Of a stretch of 64,000 bases of DNA, positions 61,701-64,000 are shown in pieces; the first letter of the stretch is position 1, and every line of letters begins with the position of its first letter. A program made the position numbers and the translations under genes. This DNA is from Prunella strophiata (taxonomy: Eukaryota; Chordata; Aves; Passeriformes; Prunellidae). The stretch lies in the NCBI GenBank assembly GCA_036583965.1, contig JAZBQD010000015.1, positions 71,154,330 through 71,218,329 on the forward strand, read 5' to 3'. Below the pieces are notes generated by a model. It did not search any database and was not told the DNA's origin. It saw only the letters and a list, made by a program, of their open reading frames with translations.

Positions 61701-62659
61701 CTGAAAGGAGGACTGTACTAAGTAAATACTGTGGCAGAAGACATTTTTCAGTGAGGTCTCAGACACAGCTTGAGCTCTAATGCAGCAGTTTGTCAAGGTA
61801 CAAAATGCTTTCGCTGTGTGAAAATGCATTTTCCTTTGGATCTGTAGATATTAATACAAACAGAACTTCCCAACTCTAGGAGTGAGCACTGTAAACATAA
61901 TAAGAAAAAGCTCTCTTAAAACCAAAGTTGTAAGGTGTTACTTCACTCCCACAGGAATTACATTTAGCTTTGAATATGGTCTTTAGATGGCAGCAGGCAA
62001 AGGAGAAGCAAAGACACAGGCTTGGTGTCAGAAATACACCTGAGATTACTCTTGACACCATCTGATCCAAGAATCTAAAAGTCTAACCATTTCTTCTTTG
62101 TATTTACCAGATGGATTCCCTGTCCCTGGTTACCCATTTCAGATTTCCATTTTGCCAAAGGATCTTCTCCTGCACCTGAAGAAAAGCAGGAGCTGTGTAC
62201 CAGTTTCTTAGCATTGAACATAACAGTATTGTCACCATAAAACATGACAACCTCAGAAACAGATCCAAAATGTTCCACAGGCTCTGAAATTGCATATTTA
62301 TGTTGGGTTTTCATACCCCTCAGAGCCAGTGTCATCCTTCTGGCTGCTGAAACAGATCACAAAAACAGAAGGTCTGTGGGGGTCTGGCACATCAAATAGG
62401 ACTGTGGGAGATGCTGAAAAGGGCACTGATGCTCACTGATGCTGGCTTGAGCTATTCAAAAATTCAGAGTGCAGCATTGTGAGAACTGGTGTGTTTGATA
62501 GAGATGATGCCTGTCTGAAGAATGGGTGATTCTTAGCCAAATTCATCAAAGAATCTGAAGGCATAGTAACCCTGAGACATCATAAAAGTACACCCTATCT
62601 TGAAACATAGTGGGGATAGAGCAGTAACTAAATTATAAGCACCTTGTAGAATCAGTTTA
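55741..62659. other. Unique AT-rich non-coding DNA
   Basis: A long stretch without recognisable repeats or genes. The 100-codon + frame at 60054-60356 and the overlapping 60275-60568 frame have no family I know and no clear splice borders. Frames at 59306-59844 and 60540-60870 on the reverse strand are likewise unrecognised. Small duplications are noted separately. Confidence 0.5.
60673..60704. repeat. Perfect 16-bp tandem duplication
   Basis: ATGCAGACATCCCATA occurs twice head to tail (60673-60688 and 60689-60704) with no mismatch. This points to a recent small duplication. Confidence 0.95.
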
Positions 62660-62808
62660 AGGAAACTTAAATATTCAAAAACCAGGTGGATGAGGCTCTT
62701 TGGGATAAGGTTAAGTGTTGAACATGACAATGCTGGGTTAATCATTGGACTCAATGAATATAGAGGCCCTTTCCAACATTAACAGTTCTATGACTCTATG
62801 ATTCCGTC
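62660..62808 (+). mobile_element. CR1 LINE 3' end, + orientation
   Basis: It contains ATATTCAAAAACCAGGTGGA, TGAGGCTCTTTGGGATAAGG, AATGCTGGGTTAATCATTGG and ACTCAATGAATATAGAGGCC, then CCCTTTCCAACATTAACAG. It ends with the CR1 octamer tail TTCTATGACTCTATGATTCC. This is the standard avian CR1 3' terminus, cut short at its 5' end. The tail fixes the + orientation. Only about 150 bp remains. Confidence 0.88.
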
Positions 62809-64000
62809 ATCTCCACTGAGACAGACATGCAGAACTGAAACACAAGTCCTTTAAGATTGTAGTTCAAAGCCAAAACTGGAGCCACACTAACACTCAAGAG
62901 GCAGAATAGTGTTTTTTGTCATTTAATTTGTACACAGAGAATGCTGTATAATTAGAAAGAGATGCTTCCTATGCCCTCCAAAGCTACCTTTCCCGCACCC
63001 TTCACACAATAAATAACATATTGAAGACCAGATATATCTAGTGCAGTACATGAACCTAAGAAGACAGTTTTCTTTTTTTCTGGCTTAATTTAACAGTCTT
63101 TGTGTTAATACTTTTCACCCAGACCTGGTGTTCTGTTAGGAGAAGACAGAGAAAGCCCATTACAATCACCAGCATACTTGCTGCATTGCATCAAGGATTA
63201 AACCACTTTACAAATGCTCTCTTAGCTAATATAGTAAAATCTGTCAATACCTGTTGAACCTCAAAGATTGACTTTCTACCACAGGAGGTATAATATTTGC
63301 ATGAGGCTTACACTTCATTTTAGTTGTCATGGGCATTCTGTGAGACTCATGAAGTACTTGTCCTGTCACATGAAGATATTAAATACATTAAATGCTGGGC
63401 AATGACCCTCAGATTTAGTTATCATCTGCCTGCAGTGTCAAGAACTTGCAGATTTTAAAGAAGTATTTTCTCTCAAAACAGTGGTAGTACTAAAACCAAA
63501 GTTCACCTAAGTGCACGTGGAGAGGAAGAAAATGTTGCTTTAGGTTTTAGCAATGGCAGAGCTATAAAATAAGTTATATCTGTATGCACTACAGAATGAA
63601 AATAATTCACTAACAATCCCCGTCACAATGATAACCAATCACCAAAATGTCGAACAAAAGGCTGGAAAACTTTATTGAATCAGATGCTCGTCAGTCTTCT
63701 GACAAATGTGTCAGCTATGGGCATTTTAGTCAGCAATTTCAGTAACAACCAAATGGCCTTTTGTACACTGCACATGAAGAGAGCCTTCAATTGGCACAGA
63801 AAATAATAAATCCCAGGCTTTTGAACCTTTAGTTCTCACTCTTTTTTGGATGTGTTGGAAGAGATAAATGGGAGCTTTACCGATCTCCTTGCTCACATTG
63901 ATCCAGAATGTAATTTTATTCAAAAATTTTATAAATTGCATGCCTCATTTAAAAATCTGGAATCAGATGTTGCCTTCCAATGTAGGTCATCAGCACAATT
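62809..64000. other. Unique non-coding DNA to window end
   Basis: Nothing recognised. The 71-codon reverse-strand frame at 63726-63941 has no known motif. Confidence 0.55.

Overview
The window looks like nuclear DNA of a bird, most likely a songbird or close relative. This rests on the repeats. There are CR1 LINE remnants of several ages, some ending in the avian CR1 3' octamer tail (ATTCTATG-type). There are also LTRs of avian ERVL type (opening TGTGCTGATTTT or TGTCCTGGTT, with a CTCAACCCA block after the poly(A) region) and a pair of ERVK-like LTRs of a kind common in songbirds. The DNA is AT-rich and CpG-poor, has many long A or T runs, and shows no L1, Alu or B-type SINE. The species cannot be named from this sequence.

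I found no confident protein-coding gene, rRNA, tRNA, CRISPR array or bacterial-style operon. The longest open frames (up to 132 codons) match nothing I recognise and look like chance ORFs. The window is therefore intergenic, or lies inside a very large intron. A few short segments have splice-site-like borders and an open frame (26.6, 34.1, 47.9 and 54.2 kb). They are listed as low-confidence exon candidates.

Layout. 0-5.9 kb: unique AT-rich DNA. 5.9-6.2 kb: solo LTR A1 (ERVK-like, 6-bp target duplication). 7.3 kb: A/C-rich tract. 8.9-9.6 kb: old CR1, + strand. 10.9-11.5 kb: solo ERVL-type LTR with a perfect 5-bp target duplication. 13.4-13.7 kb: truncated LTR of the same group. 15.1-15.7 kb: CR1, + strand. 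15.7-24.9 kb: unique. 24.9-25.7 kb: ancient CR1, - strand. 25.7-33.4 kb: unique, with a 44-nt poly(A). 33.5-33.8 kb: the best-preserved CR1, - strand. 37.2-37.5 kb: solo LTR A2, sister of A1. 42.9-43.4 kb: GC-rich but CpG-poor island. 46.6-47.1 kb: ancient CR1 reverse-transcriptase remnant, + strand. 48.6-49.1 kb: reverse-strand LTR still joined to a primer-binding-site stub. 52.4-52.8 kb: ERVL-type solo LTR. 53.9 kb: 45-nt poly(A) with GA repeat. 55.2-55.7 kb: CR1, - strand. 62.7-62.8 kb: CR1 3' end, + strand. The rest is unique sequence with only simple repeats.

There are no genes to assemble into a pathway. The visible story is retroelement history: CR1 copies decaying to different degrees, and endogenous-retrovirus LTRs that mostly collapsed to solo LTRs. 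Target-site duplications allow several insertions to be delimited to the base. I see no sign of a new functional system. Family names come from recalled consensus features; no database search was possible.
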